From positions 930,001 to 994,000 of the forward strand of contig BLAL01000208.1 in the NCBI GenBank assembly GCA_015698045.1: a stretch of DNA of 64,000 bases. Reading direction: 5' to 3'. Each line of letters opens with the position of its first letter. Positions within the stretch are counted from its first letter, which is position 1. This document shows, one piece after another, positions 1 through 13,304 of this stretch. The notes beneath the pieces were generated by a model that did not search any database, was not told the DNA's origin, and was given only the letters and a program-made list of their open reading frames with translations. Origin of the DNA: Rhizophagus clarus. Lineage: Eukaryota; Glomeromycota; Glomeromycetes; Glomerales; Glomeraceae. A program made the position numbers and the translations under genes.

Positions 1-1060
1 TTTTCGGACACTTGAGAATTTCAGTTCTTTCTAGGCAGCTAAAAAATGCATGGGATTTTGGTAAGTTTTTAAAGAATTTTATTAAAAAATTTGTTTAGTT
101 TTTTTAACAAACTTTGAAGATTTAATTTTCCTTTTTTTTATTTTAACTTTAGGTTAACGTGTTCTTTAAACGGTTGATACAGTACTTCAAATACGAGAAA
201 TTTCTTGATTTTTATTTAAACTCTAATTTTTGTGACGCGTGGACTTTTGGTAATTCTTATTTATTTATATTCTTTTTTTTTTAACTTTAACGAATGGTTT
301 TAATAAAAGTTCATTTTTTTTGTAGATGGCTTGGTGCTTCTAATATTTGGATGCGTAGGAATTGCGAAATGGTAAGTCTTGTAACTTTGCAAAACTTTAA
401 TTTTTTATTTAATTTTTTTTTAATTAGAAATGTTTATTAACATACCTTCTTTTTTTATAGATTCGGGTTCAAAATACTGGAAATCTGGAACATCAAAATG
501 GTAGGTTTCATAACAGATGTTGCAAAACTTTATCTTTTTTTTTAATTTTTAATTGGAAACGTTTACTGACATTCTTATTCCTTTTTTGTAGATCTTTGTC
601 TTTGGATATACGGAAAAGTGAAATAGTAAGTTTTGCAATGGACATTGCAAAACTTGATTTTTTTTAATTAGAAACATTAACTAACATTTCTATGTTATTT
701 TTGTAATTTCGGTGTCAGGAGATTCTAAAGATAATGGCTTTTTGGATTTCTTTGGATGTACGAGTCTCTTTGACTTTTTGACTCAGGATTTTGGTAAGAC
801 ATTAATTTTTTTTTATTTTTAACGAATTTAAAATTAAATATTTTATTTTAAAAAAAAAAGAAATAAATTTTCTTAACTAAACAGAATTTTCTTTTGTAGA
901 CGGTCAGTCCTTTGGGTATTTGGTCGCGTGAAGAATTCAGTTAGTGAATTTTTTATTTTTTGTAAATAACTCTTCAACGAATCTCTAACATTTCATGGTT
1001 TTCAGGTTTTGGATATTAGGACGTGTAGAATTATGGGATATCTCAACAATTAGACAGCTG
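1..1060 (+). repeat. Tandem mini-exon-like array A
   Basis: Repeat units of roughly 110-130 bp. Each has a T-rich tract ending in TAG, then a short exon-like segment, then a GTAAGT-like donor. Examples: TAG ends at 325, segment 326-371 (46 nt), GTAAGT at 372; TAG ends at 460, segment 461-500 (40 nt), GTAGGT at 501; TAG ends at 591, segment 592-625 (34 nt), GTAAGT at 626. The exon-like segments share words such as TTTGGAT and GGAAA but have no long common reading frame. The intron-like parts share words such as TTAATTAGAAAC and GCAAAACTT. It could be a real multi-exon transcript or the subterminal array of an element whose end lies outside the window. Confidence 0.6.
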
Positions 1061-1632
1061 AAATCCAGACTACATTTTACTTTGTAAATTTCAGCTCTAA
1101 CTCGCATAAGTTTTTTTGAACATATTTAAAAAATTTGTTTATTTTTAAGTTTTAATGTTTTTTTTTTAATTTTATAAGACTTACGACTTGGGATGAGTTT
1201 CAAAAAAAAAAACTTTGAAAATAGGGTTAAACCCGAATCTTAGGCATTTTTTTTTATTTTCTAGGATTCGGTTGTTTTAGGTAAAATTTTTTTTTAAAAA
1301 TAGAAGATAACATTTCTTTACATTTTTGCAGTATTCAGATGACGTGCCTAGAATTAACAATAAAATCACATGATGCAATACAGCAATTACTAATTCAAGA
1401 TGGATATATGAATGTCAGGTATTGGCAGGTCTTAAGTAATCAAGACAGAAGTGGTGTTTCTTTTAACGAGTTATCAAATAATTTTACAAAAATATTTTTA
1501 TTTAATATAATATTTTTCGTTTCTAGAGTAGTATAGTAAACTTTAAAAATGTTATGTATTTCATAATGCAAATAATAAAAAATTATTATTATCAATTTAT
1601 CAATATACAAAATATTATAATAAAATGGGATA
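1061..1632. other. AT-rich spacer without a recognisable gene
   Basis: Contains one further acceptor/donor-like pair (TTTTCTAG near 1264 and GTAAAA near 1281), poly-T tracts, and a weak 65-codon frame at 1339-1536 with no recognisable domain. It ends at the left terminus of the Plavaka element. Confidence 0.4.
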
Positions 1633-1975
1633 ACATCGGGAAATTTTTTTAGGGAATATATATCAATGGATAGGTCACATGATATATATCGATAATAATC
1701 AGACTCGTCGAGTAGTATCGATACGGAAAAGATGATTACTTATCGGAATTAAGCCTAAACGATAAAAGTCGAGAAAATTTCATACGATAAAAATCAAGAA
1801 AATTCAAACGATAAATATTGAAAATATTCATTGCGATTACTAATGTAAATTTATTTATTTATTTATAATAATAAAATTCATAATAAAATTCATAATGATA
1901 ATAATTATAATTAATTATAAAATATTAGTATGCCACCTTAAAATAAAACATCACTTTCCAACCTATGAATAATTG

Positions 1976-3788
1976 CTAATCATCATAAAACAAGTCATCA
2001 TGCAACGTCATTAATGTATCATCATCTCTGAGAATTACATCTATTTCCTCCTCCTCTTCAAAAAAGCCTGTTTTCGGGATTTCTGGAACTTCTTCCCTCA
2101 ATATCTCCTGCGCGTCATGTATAGTAAAACCTCCTTTTTTTTGAATAAATCCTAATAAAGTATTAATTCGAATTTTATCTAACTGAATAGATTTCAAATT
2201 ATATAAATTGGTTTAAATAACAGCCACATACCTTAAATTTCCGATATCATCGTTCTAGAGGTTTTTTCCCGCACTCTACGTCGGGGTAGCTAGGATTCAA
2301 TACTATATCGCATATCACTGACGTATAAATATAGATATTCTGAAATAACTCGTCGGTATCAGATATTGCGGGAAATGCGAGTTTTGTTATATTTTCGATT
2401 ACATTATCATTATCATCATATAACTTATTATAACACTCTTTAACTTGTGGTAAATTTTTCCAGCTCATTATATCTTGCGGGCTTTTTCGTTTATTACCAC
2501 TTATTGATTGTAGACCGAATTCCTTAAAAATAGCGCTTTTCACTGCTGCAACGTGTACTCTTCTCATATCTTTCATTTTTCGCATGAGCTATAAAAGAAA
2601 ATAAAAAATCCATAATGATAATTGAAAAATTTAAATTAAACACAACAGTTATGATTACGATTATTAATGATAATCACCATAGAATGATGGCGTCCTGAAA
2701 ATGCGTTCGTCCACTCTCTATAGCCTACTTCACGAAGATAATCAGGATGATGTTGATTTAGCCAATTTTCGAGCTCCAACTTAAAATTTTCAAAGGTAGG
2801 CCACATATTGTCCAGAAAGAATTTATTGCACACTGAGTTATAACCTCCCTATATTAGTGTGTGATAATAAATAATTGCAATTATGTTCTGATTTGGTGAC
2901 AGATGATATAAGAGTGAATAGCACCAGGTTTTCGTTAGAAACTTACATTGAAGACCTTTTCGCTTAGGTCAATTTTTTTCTTTTTCTCATTTTGCAACTT
3001 AATCTGATTCTGGATCCATCTGACTTTCTCGAGCGTCTCTTTATGTAATTTATATAGAGCTCGTATTTGCCTACCTTGTTTTATAAGCATGTCCTCGCAA
3101 CTTTTTCTGCTTTTAGGAGGTTGGACATTGATCTCTGGTATTTCTTCTGCAGTTGTAGTTGACGAGCTTCTTCCATGCTCAACAGCTGGTGTGGTCGGCC
3201 TACTGCGCCGTACATTTTCTCTATTTGTTTCTGGTACAAGCGTTTTGGAATGTTCATCGCCAGCTGACGTTAATGTATTAACCCAGTAAATTGTATTAGG
3301 TGTAATAGATGTAAACTGAAATGAAATGTCGACAATTTTCGAGTCTGGAAATTATCACTTACTTTACTTTGATTGTCTGCCGTATGTTTTGAGTTGTTTA
3401 GAAATATATTCCTTTATCCTTCGAGTGTTATCTAAAAAATAAATGATTGATTATGAAAGGTTTATTAACATAATATCTAATAAATCATAATAAATATATA
3501 TGGATCATTACCTTTTGCTAGTGGTGTAGTTTGCGAAGATTCTGCTACTACTTCCATTTCTTCTTGATCACTATCTGATCCCTGGTTACTAGTATCTGAT
3601 TTTTTGGCTGTCTCTTTAGCTTGTGAACTAATAGTATCTGATTCTTTAGCAGGCTCTTTAGCTTGCGAAGTATCTTTCCGCTTTACGATTTTTCTTGGGC
3701 CTTCTTGTTCATTATTATATTCGTTATTTGATTCCTGAGACTGTTTATCTTTGTTAGCTCTAGTGGAATATTTTCGTTTTTTTGGCAT
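1976..3788 (-). pseudogene. Plavaka-element accessory protein (unknown function), copy 1
   Basis: A multi-exon gene divergent from the transposase. It starts at 3788 with a basic, NLS-like MPKKRKYSTR and a Ser/Lys/Glu-rich region. Further exons lie near 3300-2950 (basic, coiled-coil-like, ending SEKVFN), 2850-2636 (conserved NMWPTFENFK and YREWTNAFSGRHH), 2585-2247 (MRKMKDMRRVHVAAVKSAIF) and 2197-1976 (acidic tail ending HDDLFYDD). Introns are short with TTTATAG-type acceptors. No known domain is recognised with confidence. Position and basic N-terminus suggest a DNA-binding accessory factor comparable to CACTA TnpA, by inference only. A CAA that is intact in copy 2 is TAA here near 3375, so this copy is probably broken. 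Confidence 0.55.
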
Positions 3789-3799
3789 TTTTTTAAAAA

Positions 3800-4850
3800 A
3801 GGTTTGAAACAAATTAGTAAAAAAAGAAAGATATAAATGGTTAGACTAAAGGAGAGCAAAGAAAAATTTAGTATAAAGTGGAAAAAGGAGCGAACGAATA
3901 AGGATTGAAGAAGAAGCAGATGAAAAAGGATTGAAGAAGAAGCGGACGAAAAAGAATTGAAGAAGATTTGAATGTAAAATCAGAGATAAAAAAAGTTTAA
4001 AAAAAAGGTTGGAAAAGTATCCTATATATAAACTTTTCTAAAGTTTGATAAACTATTTAGATCAGTAAAACTCGATGTGACGCGTAAATAATTATAATGC
4101 ATACTAATTAAATTATTATAGCGACGCGTTATTAATTGTAATGCATAATTAAAATATTATAACGATGCATATTAGTTAATTGTACTCAAAATTAAATGGA
4201 TTAAACAAGGGATAACGACGCATATTAGTTAATTGTACTCAAAATTAAATGGATTAAACAAGGGATAACGACGTATATTAGTTAATTGTACTCTAAAATT
4301 AAATAAATTCGAGGGATACGGTAACAATGCACATTAGTGTTAATTGTACTCTAAAATTAAATAAATTCGAGGGATAACAATGTATATTAGTTATTTGTAA
4401 ATAAATTCGAGGGATAACGATGCATATTAATTATTTGTAAATAAATTCGAGGGATACGGTAACAATGCACATTAGTTAACTGAAAATATCCAATCATAGT
4501 AGTAAATGGTATCGATCTCTTTCAATTACTCAAAATTAAATAAATTATTTGAAAATTTAACAATACAAAACAATACAATTAATCGAGATATAACGATGCA
4601 TATTTAATTGTTGTACTCAAAAATTAAATAGATTAACAATACAATTAAGAAAAGTCTAAAAATATCTGTATTGTTTACTAATAAAACTGATCGTCATCTA
4701 CTACTAGTAAAGCTGAAATAATGAAATATATATATTACATCGTTTTTTGGTTTTGTTCAGGCAATAAATTCTGTTTTTACTAGTTTTGTTCAGGCAACAA
4801 ATTCACTTTCATAAAATTTGGTTCCGTTCACTATCACTAAAATCACTCAA
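3800..4850. promoter_or_regulatory. Divergent intergenic region with iterated direct repeats (Plavaka copy 1)
   Basis: Lies between the starts of the two divergent element genes. From about 4080 to 4640 it holds some eight partial copies of a 40-60-bp unit built around GATAACGATGCATATTAGTTA, with GTACTCAAAATTAAAT and AAATTCGAGGGATA. The same array recurs inverted in copy 2 at about 24830-25290. Iterated sites between divergent genes suit transcription-factor or transposase binding, but no known motif is identified. Confidence 0.5.
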
Positions 4851-4851
4851 A

Positions 4852-7729
4852 ATGACCTATAAATGTTCATATTATTCATGTACTTTTTCGTCAACTTATG
4901 CATTAAAATGACATATTTCGGACAAGCATTAATATATTGACGAAGATGAAGAAGTAACCTTTCAATCAAACATGCCACACGAAGAACCTGATCTCTGGGA
5001 TGATGATGATAAAGAAGTATCAAAAGTGCCATATCATGAAGAATCCGGTCTCTGGGATGATGATCTTTCAATGAAAGATGACGAATCTGAATCAAAAATA
5101 ACATTAGAACAACCCGTAGAATCTCATGAAAATTTACAAATTTCTGAAGAGTCGGATGAGGAAAGTGGGGAATTTGATGACAACGATGAGTCGAATGAGG
5201 AAAGTGATGAATTTGATGACGACGATAATGAGGATAATGAAGTTGACTTAACATACTCGTTATCTATCGATGCTAAAGATTTTTGTGGAACCACACTAGA
5301 TGATGCAATAAGAGACAAAACACATCCACCTAACACTGAATGGCCGAACGACATTTATCGTGAATTCATGAAAATTGTTATGGATATCAATTATCTAATT
5401 CTTGCGGTGATAGGATAATTAAGTTAATCAATAAAAGTAGACAAGAGGCCGAAAAAACCCATTACCAATAAATACTAAGGAAGGTCGTAGATTTCTTGAT
5501 GTTAACGAATTTCCTTATATGAAATTCAAAAAAGTCCTTATCACGAAATTCCAGGATAAAGATTATTCTTTTTATTATCAACCGATAATTCATGGAATTA
5601 AAGTTCTGCTTCTTCAATCCGAAATGAATGAAGAATTTGTTTTTAAGTATAAAAATCACAATACATTGATTAAGACTTATGGTGAACAATTCGAAAGTAA
5701 TTGGTGGTATATCATGGAAAATAAAATTCCTGTCGATAACAAATTATTATCGATAATAATCTACGCCGATTCCACAACTTATGATCATCTGGGCAAAACT
5801 TCTGAACATTCTATATATATTTCACTCGGAAATATACCAAATTGGTAGCGAAATAAACCTAACGCTAAAGTACTTGTTGGTTATTTGCCAAAATTGAAAG
5901 CAAAAGATAATACTATAAGGAATTCTGAGTCTTTCCGAAGATTACAGAGACTCGTTTTTCAGAGATGTCTCCGAATATTATTATCGCCGATAATGAATCA
6001 AAATGACATGTATTTAGTTGTTCAAAATAAAATACATCCATTTACACCAAAATTATCAGTTATCCTTGCTGATATGGCAGAAGCAGGAGCATTTACCGCA
6101 ACATATCTTCCATCAACTTCTAAACGATCATGTTATTATTACTTGATAAATAATGAAGATCTTAATAATATGGCATTATCTCATATTGATTTACGAACTC
6201 CAGAAAAGATGAAACTAGCTATTAGTAAGAATCAAGCAAGTGAATTTTCGATTCATAAGGAGTTTAATTATTTTTGGGATTTTGACGATTTTAATATTTA
6301 TGAGGCGACTGCTCCAGATCGTATGCATTTACTCGACCTTGGAGTAACAAAGTATCTCATAGAATTTACTCGTGAATTGTTACACCAAAAGGTCAGCAAT
6401 AGAGCAGTAAAAGATATGGACCACAGATTGTGCGCAATCCCACGATATCCAGGCTTAATAATATTAAAAAACGGATTGGAAAATATATCTAAATTTACTG
6501 CCAATGATTATCGTAATATAATGAAAGTGATTATTTTCGTTATAGATAATTTATACGATGATTATAAAGAAGGTGGAATACCATGTAAGAGACTGTGCAA
6601 CATTTTTCATAAATATTTGGTAATGTATATGAAGTTGCGTCAGGAGTCATTTACGGATACCGAGTTAACAGAATTAGAGGTAAATATCGATTATTAATTC
6701 TAAACCAAATCTTTAATTAGTATTTAATTTCAGTTTTTTAAAAATTTATTACTACTATTACTAGACGTTAATAACTGAATTCTGTCAAGAATTTGTAACG
6801 ATATTTGCCGAATATTCTCCAAGTCGCTGTAAAATACCTAAACTTCACGTGCTTCATTATCATGTAATTCCGTCAATTTGACTTTATGGTTCGATGAATG
6901 GGATGTCAACAGAAACATATGAAACTTTGCATAAGAAGAGCGTTAAAACTCCATATCGAATGACAAATAAAAGAAATTATGTTTCACAAATGTTAACTAC
7001 GGTAATGTTATATGATCTGTTTCGTCATAATCTATTTTAATCGATTAATTTAAATTTGATACGATAGGTGCGACGTCAATATTTAGCCTTAAAACAAAAA
7101 AAACCTACGATAAGGAGATCTAGTGAATTTCGAAATCTTTTATGGGAGTTCAAATTTACTGAAATTGAAACAACAGTTTCTAAAATAAAACAAGACACCG
7201 ATATTCATCATCTGTATAAAGAAGGGTTTGATAACCTTCATGCAGGTTTTGAAGAGTTTTTGATGGAAAATGAGTTAGAATATGATTATGAATCTGGGCA
7301 TTTTAAAATATATTCTAGTGTAGCTGTTGAATCAACTGATATTATCTGAACAGCAGGAACCTTTTATGGTAATGAATGGTTCAGTGATGTAGTAGTCTCT
7401 TTCGAAGAAACTGCGTGGTATGGAAAGGTATGATATGCTTAAAATTTTTTATTAAGATTTTTGTCATGATGACATGTTATTAACTGAATTAAATTTAGGC
7501 ACTTTTATTATTGGAATTTTCTGCAAAAGGTTTAAAAGAGCCAGTAAATCTTGCTTTGTTACGATGGTATGAAGAAGTACAAGAAGAAGAGATCATATAC
7601 GACTGTCCAAGATTATGGCTAACTGATCAATATACATGTGTTTACTTAGATTCGGTTGATATGTCAGTTCACATTATACCAAGAAATAACTGTGAAAATG
7701 AATATTTTGTTAATACGTATATTTTTTAA
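4852..7729 (+). pseudogene. Plavaka-type transposase, copy 1 (decayed)
   Basis: Begins MTYKCSYCSC with a C2H2-type zinc finger (CX2C, HX4H), then an acidic linker, then the core including EATAPDRMHLLDLGVTKYL (about 6300-6360) and the downstream STETYETLHKKSVKTPYR block (about 6905-6960) that recalls the Plavaka FG..NTE..E.LH region. Introns lie at about 6680-6768 and 7002-7067, and before 7500. Compared with copy 2 this copy has lost CGA to TGA and CAA to TAA in the zinc-finger region, CAG to TAG at about 5846, CGA to TGA at about 7346, plus two small frameshifts near 5382 and 5450. The TGA near 6880 is shared with copy 2. Confidence 0.82.
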
Positions 7730-7829
7730 GGTGTAAAATGAAATTAGATTAATATTCTTAGTATTCATTTGTATATGAGTGCGTTTTATGATTTATTAAT
7801 GAAATAATAAATAATGGATTTAACTTGAT

Positions 7830-8130
7830 TATTTTTGATAATTATCAAATATCGCAAATCATCGTTGAGATTATTTTAGATAATTGTCAATATCGCAAAT
7901 CATTGTTGAGATTATTTTTGATAATTGTCAATATCGCAAATCATCGTTGAGATTATTTTTAATAATTGTCAATATCGCAAATCATCGTTGAGATTATTTT
8001 CGATAATTGCCAACATCGCAAATCATCAGTGCGATTATTTTCAATAATTGCCAACATCACAAATCATTGTTGAGATTATTTTCGATAATTGTCAATATCG
8101 CAAATTATCAGTACGATTATTTTAGAAAAA
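7830..8130. repeat. Subterminal tandem repeats of Plavaka copy 1
   Basis: About seven units of roughly 46 bp containing ATAATTGTCAATATCGCAAA followed by TCATCGTTGAGATTATTTT. They sit just inside the right terminus, as transposase-binding subterminal repeats do in CACTA-group elements. Copy 2 has a longer version at 21240-21700. Confidence 0.75.
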
Positions 8131-8324
8131 GTTAAATATCGTTGTATAATTGTGAGATAATTATCGAATATTATCACATTATGTTGACCATCGATTTATA
8201 AATACGATATTTATCGATAAAGTGATAATTATCGATGTATATCTTCTGAAAAAATTTCCTGATGATACTCTAGCATTGGTTAGTTATCCGACCTGATCTG
8301 TTGACTTGACATATATTTAGGTCA

Positions 8325-10790
8325 AATAAATGTAAAAAAAAATGCTGAAACTAATAGTTCTGGTATTTCTATTATATAAATTGAAAAAGAAAACGTCAGA
8401 ACCATTTGTTCTAGCATTTCTATTATGCAAAATTGAAAAAAATACTGGAACAAATGGTACTGGTGTTTCTATTATGTAAATTGAGAAAAAAAATGCTAGA
8501 ACCATTCGCTTCAATGTTTCTTTATGTAAAATTAAAAAAAAAATGTCAGAACAAATGGTACTGGCGTTTTTATTATATAAATTAAAAAAAAACTAGAACC
8601 ATTTATTCCAGTGTTTCTTTCATATGAAATCAAAAAAAATGCCAGAACTATTTGTTCTGGTGTTTCTATTATGTAAAGTTAAAAAAAAAATGCCAAAACC
8701 AATTGCTTCAGCATTTCTATTGCGCAAAATTGAAAAAAATACCAAAACTATTTATTTTAGCGTTTCCTTATATAAAATAAAAAAAAATACTGAAACAAAT
8801 AGTTCCAGCATTTCTATTTTGAAAATCCAAAAAAAAATACTGGAGCCAATAGTTCTGGCATTTCTATTTTGTAAATTGAAAAAAACATTTGAACCATTTG
8901 TTCTGGCATTTCTATTACAAAAATTTGAAAAAAAATGCTGAAACTATTAATTAGTTCCAGCATTTCTATTATGCAGATTGAAAAAAAAATGTCAAAACTA
9001 TTTGTTCTGGTGTTTCTTTATTTAAAATTGAAAAAAAATGCCAAAACAAATAGTTCTAGCGTTTCTATAATATAAATTGAAAAAAAAATGTCAGAACCAT
9101 TTGTTTTGGCATTTCTTTCATATAAATTGAAAAAAAAAACATCAGAACAAATAGTTCTAGCATTTCTATTATGCAAATTGAAAAAAAAATGCCAAAATTA
9201 TTTGTTTTGATGTTTCTATTATGTAAAGTCAAAAGGAAAATGCCAGACCAGTTACTCCAGTATTTCTATTACGCAAAATTGAAAAAAATGCTGAAACCAT
9301 TTATTTCAGCATTTCTTTATGTAATAAATAGTTCTAGCATTTCTATTATGTAAATTGAAAAAAAAATGCCAAAATTATTTATTCTGGTGTTTCTATTATG
9401 TAAAGTCAAAAGGAAAATACCAGACCAGTTGCTCCAGTATTTCTATTACGCAAAATTGAAAAAAAAATGCTGAAATAAATAGTTCTGACATTTCTATTTT
9501 GAAAATTTAAAAAAAAAATGTTAAAGCCAATAGTTCTAGCGTTTCTATTATGTAAATTGAAAAAAAATGTTTGAATTATTTGTTTCAGCATTTCTATTAC
9601 GAAAATTTGAAAAAAAATGCTGAAACTACTATTGGTTTCAGTATTTCTATTATGCAGATTGAAAAAAATGCTAAAATTATTTGTTTCAGTATTTATTTAA
9701 AATTGAAAAAAAATACCAGAACAAATAGTTCTGACGTTTCTATAATATAAATTGAAAAAAAATGTCAGAACAAATAGTTTCAGCGTTTCTATTATGCAAA
9801 TTGAAAAAAAATGCTGAAACTATTTGTTCTGGTGTTTCTTTATTTAAAATTGAAAAAAAATGCCAAAACAAATGGTTCTGGCATTTCTATAATGTAATTG
9901 AAAAAAATGCCAGAACAATTTGTTCTGGTATTTCTTTCATGTAAAATCAAAAAAAATGTCAGAACTATTTGTTTCAGCGCTTCTATTATGAAAATTTGAA
10001 AAAAAATGCCAGAACAAATGGTTCTGACGTTTTTATTATATAAATTAAAAAAAAATATCAGAACAAATGGTTTCAGCATTTTTTTTATGTAACATTGAAA
10101 AAATGTCAAAACTATTTGTTCTAGCGTTTCTATTATGTAAATTGAAAAAAAATGCCAGAACTATTTATTCTGGCGTTTCTTTTATGTAAATAAATAGTTC
10201 TGGCATTTCTATTATGAAAATTCAAAAAAAAATGCTAAAACTAATGGTTCTGGCATTTTTATTATGCAAATTTAAAAAAAAATGCCAAAATTATTTGTTC
10301 TAGTGTTTCTTTATTTAAAATTGAAAAAAAAAGCCAAAACAAATGGTTCCAGCATTTCTATAATGTAAATTGAAAAAAAAATGCCAGAACGATTTGTTCC
10401 AGTATTTCTTTCATGTAAAATCGAAAAAAAATATTAGAACCATTTGTTCTAGCATTTCTATTATAAAAATTTAAAAAAAACGATAGAGTTAATAATTCTA
10501 GCGTTTCTATTATATAAATTGGAAAAAAAAATACCAGAACTATTTGTTCTGGCATTTCTTTATATAAAATTGAAAAAAAACATTAGAATAAATAGTTCTA
10601 GCATTTCTATTATAAAGATTTGAAAAAAAATGCTGGAGCTAATGGTTCTGACATTTCTATTATGCAAATTGAAAAAAAACGCTAGAGCTAATGGTTCTGG
10701 CATTTCTATTATATAAATTGAAAAAAAAATGCCAGAACTATTTATAAAAATTGAAAAAATGCTGAAACTAATAATCAAATAAAAAAAAGC
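8325..10790. repeat. 49-bp satellite array of palindromic units
   Basis: About 50 degenerate units with a period near 49 bp (for example phase points at about 9728, 9777, 9826 and 9875). Each unit pairs AAAAATGCCAGAAC with GTTCTGGCATTT across a 5-8-bp spacer such as AAATG or TATTT, and is joined by TTTCTATTATGTAAATTGAA. Units vary mainly by transitions. Short open frames on both strands are by-products of the repeat. It starts within 60 bp of the right end of Plavaka copy 1. Confidence 0.9.
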
Positions 10791-11826
10791 TTTTTTCACA
10801 TTTTTTTATAATATAAATTGCCGTAACTTAATAATAAAATAGGTTATAATATGTCAAATCATCTGATCATAAAAAGGCACATGTGATACTAATCTAAAAA
10901 TAACACATTCCTTTTACATTGACTCATAATTTAAGCTTACTAAAATTGGCAAGTGTTCTGTTTAGCATTCCTACCCGTTTTAGTTTTTTGGTTTTACCAA
11001 ATAAGATTTATCGATATCAATAACTGATAAAAAAATATCTGTGACAGTTTTATGATTCAAAAAAAAATCAATAATTTTTTTTATAAAAATTAGTTAAACT
11101 CGTTTTATTCTTTATCGCTATTTTCAAATTACTGTGATTGGCAACTAATTTGTAATAAATAAAAAATTGATTTGAAGATTACAAAAATAAAATCATGTTG
11201 TATAATGAAAACTATGACTATCATTTGATCTGTATAACTCTAAGCCACCATTACATAACATCATTAATGAATTTTTTATCGTTCACCTTTTGTTTTTATT
11301 TTAGCTTATAAACTGATTCCTGAAGACCGATTCTTAAAAGCTGATTCCTAAAATAACTTCTAACGATTCTAGAAGTTCACTACTAAGTATTATGTAATAT
11401 TTTTTTTTATTTTATTATTTTTTTTTCCTTTTTTTTCGTTTCTAATTATTTTTTTTATTTAGATCTTTAGTTTTTAATAAATAAAAAAAAAACACCATAA
11501 AATATCTGATAAGTATAGTAAAGAAGGCCAAGATGTTAAGTTTAATGTTTTTTTAAAAAAAATAGTTATAAAAATAGGCTTTTGATATGTTTATGATAGT
11601 ATAAACTAGTAGTATTTTTGATAAATTAACTGTTTTCAGTTGTTTTCAGTGTTTTCGATGTATTAATTTTAATTGATCAGCAAATCACCTGATCACACTA
11701 ATTTGAAAATGGCGATAATAAAAACTTTAATTTTATAATTAACTTTTTACCATATGGAACTTTTTTATAAATATTTTTCACCTATAAAAAACAAAAAAGA
11801 ATATTATTTTTTTTCAATTATCTTTT
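10791..11826. other. AT-rich region with no feature recognised
   Basis: Homopolymer-rich sequence with no long frame, no repeat and no recognisable RNA gene. It ends at the retroposon target duplication. Confidence 0.4.
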
Positions 11827-11844
11827 AGTAAAACATATTACTAA

Positions 11845-13304
11845 ACTCTCCCCTGAAACCGTCATGACCATTTTTTATTGAAAATATATTTTTTTATTTT
11901 TTTTCTGTAGGTTGACTGTTAGAAGGCCAACGGTCCATACACCCTCCCTTCTTTATTTAAAAACACACTTTAAAGCACTAGACTTGATTGTCATATGTGC
12001 TAAACGAATATTTTCAGGGTTTTTCGAGTTCTCAATATTCCTTTGTTGGTGGCAACGGTGGTAACAAAGTAACTGAGATAATATATTTGAGAAGAAAACT
12101 ATACTACGGACTAAGGTTAGGCGAAAATACACTATGGGAATTTACCCAACCTACGACTCATTTATTAGACAAGTTTTCGACTCAAGAAACCTACATTTTT
12201 ATTTTTTCTTTACCTTTTTTTAGGGTGTTCTTGAGGAAAAATACTTTTTGATTTACCCCCATCTAACAATCGGCCTGTCACATGACCAAACATAAGGGGC
12301 TTTTTTGTTTGGTCCAATTATAGAATGATCTGCAGCCTAACATTTGGAATTTTCTGATTTGTCAGATACTACTAGGGCATGACTCGCTCTAGTCTCTTTG
12401 AGTCTATGATTCGCTCTGTACTTAGTAGAGTACACAAGTTACGCAGTTTCATTTTTTATTAGAATATTATTACAGAACTCTGGACGCGTCTCTACCTTGA
12501 GTAGTATAGACGGATGATTCACTTGATACCATGGCGACTTTATATTGATAGAGAAAGGCTCCTACAGTACTAGCTATTTTTAAAAGTCAAGACTGGTTCC
12601 AGACTTCTTATATCTTCTGGTAACAGAGGATGGTCAATTATACTTCACACTCCTTTGATACATTTCTAGGTTTATTTACAATTAAACTTCTTTTTTTTAC
12701 AATCCCTAGAAATTTTATGTTTTTTTTCTTTTTTTTGTAATTTGTTTGTTTTTGTTTTTATTTTTTATTTTTTTATTAGGCTTTTGCTTTGTAGCCTCTT
12801 TCTTTTTTTTAAAATAACACTTCGAGCAACTCTTTGAGTCTTGGCTGTATATCTTATTTCCCTAGCCTAGGTATTATAATTTTTAACATCCTTAGTTACA
12901 GTTGAATTATTACATTTTTTTTTCTTTTGGTTGGTGGTGCTAGTGGTGAAAGGTTGTTATGATTTTTCTTCCTTAATAGAAAATTGGGATCTAAGATCCA
13001 GCATAGTCTACCTGATAAAGCTTCTTTAGAAGTGGTGAGGTGCTTTAGTGCACAGGACTGTAAGGGGATTTTACATGCGTTGTATCTATACAGCGGGGTT
13101 TGTAGAGGACGTGGTAAATGTTAGTTGGGTCATCTGTTGGGAGCCAGTATTATAGTTTAGCTTTATTATATCCGTAGTTGGTTATGGATAAATAGCCAAA
13201 ACTTTACTGCAGACTAACTCGTTTGAGTATTCGTTGTAAATCTCTTTGTATTTTTCTTCGTCTTGTCAATAAAAATAAAAATAAAAAAAATAAAAAAATA
13301 AAAA
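11845..13304 (+). mobile_element. Poly(A)-tailed retroposon with 18-bp target duplication
   Basis: Flanked by perfect 18-bp direct repeats AGTAAAACATATTACTAA at 11827-11844 and 13305-13322. The 3' end runs into an A-rich (AAAAT)n tail from about 13270. These are hallmarks of target-primed reverse transcription. No reverse-transcriptase frame is visible; the longest frame (11988-12251, 87 codons) has no recognised domain. Best read as a 5'-truncated LINE 3' region, or a non-coding RNA mobilised by a LINE. It is more GC-balanced than its surroundings. Confidence 0.75.

Larger units (their letters stand above)
1633..8264 (+). mobile_element. Plavaka-type (EnSpm/CACTA group) DNA transposon, copy 1
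   Basis: The left end starts ACATCGGGAAATTTTTTTAG and the right end closes with AAAAAATTTCCTGATG, the inverted match. The flanks give a candidate 3-bp target duplication ATA (1630-1632 and 8265-8267), allowing one base difference at the right terminus. Subterminal ATCGATA-rich motifs are present at both ends. Inside are a plus-strand transposase gene (4852-7729) and a divergent minus-strand accessory gene (1976-3788). A second copy, closely similar through all coding parts, lies inverted at 21105-27856. This copy is the more decayed of the two in its transposase. Confidence 0.82.

Noticed and set aside
5462-5689. Minus-strand frame opposite the transposase, repeated at 23834-24061
   Set aside because: Antisense shadow of the Plavaka transposase; its presence in both copies reflects copy similarity only.
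8325-10790. CRISPR-like regular repeats
   Set aside because: No unique spacers; units are contiguous degenerate hairpins in a eukaryotic context.
8317-10799. Phe/Ile/Asn-rich short frames in the satellite
   Set aside because: Period and content follow the 49-bp unit; no start context or conserved protein.
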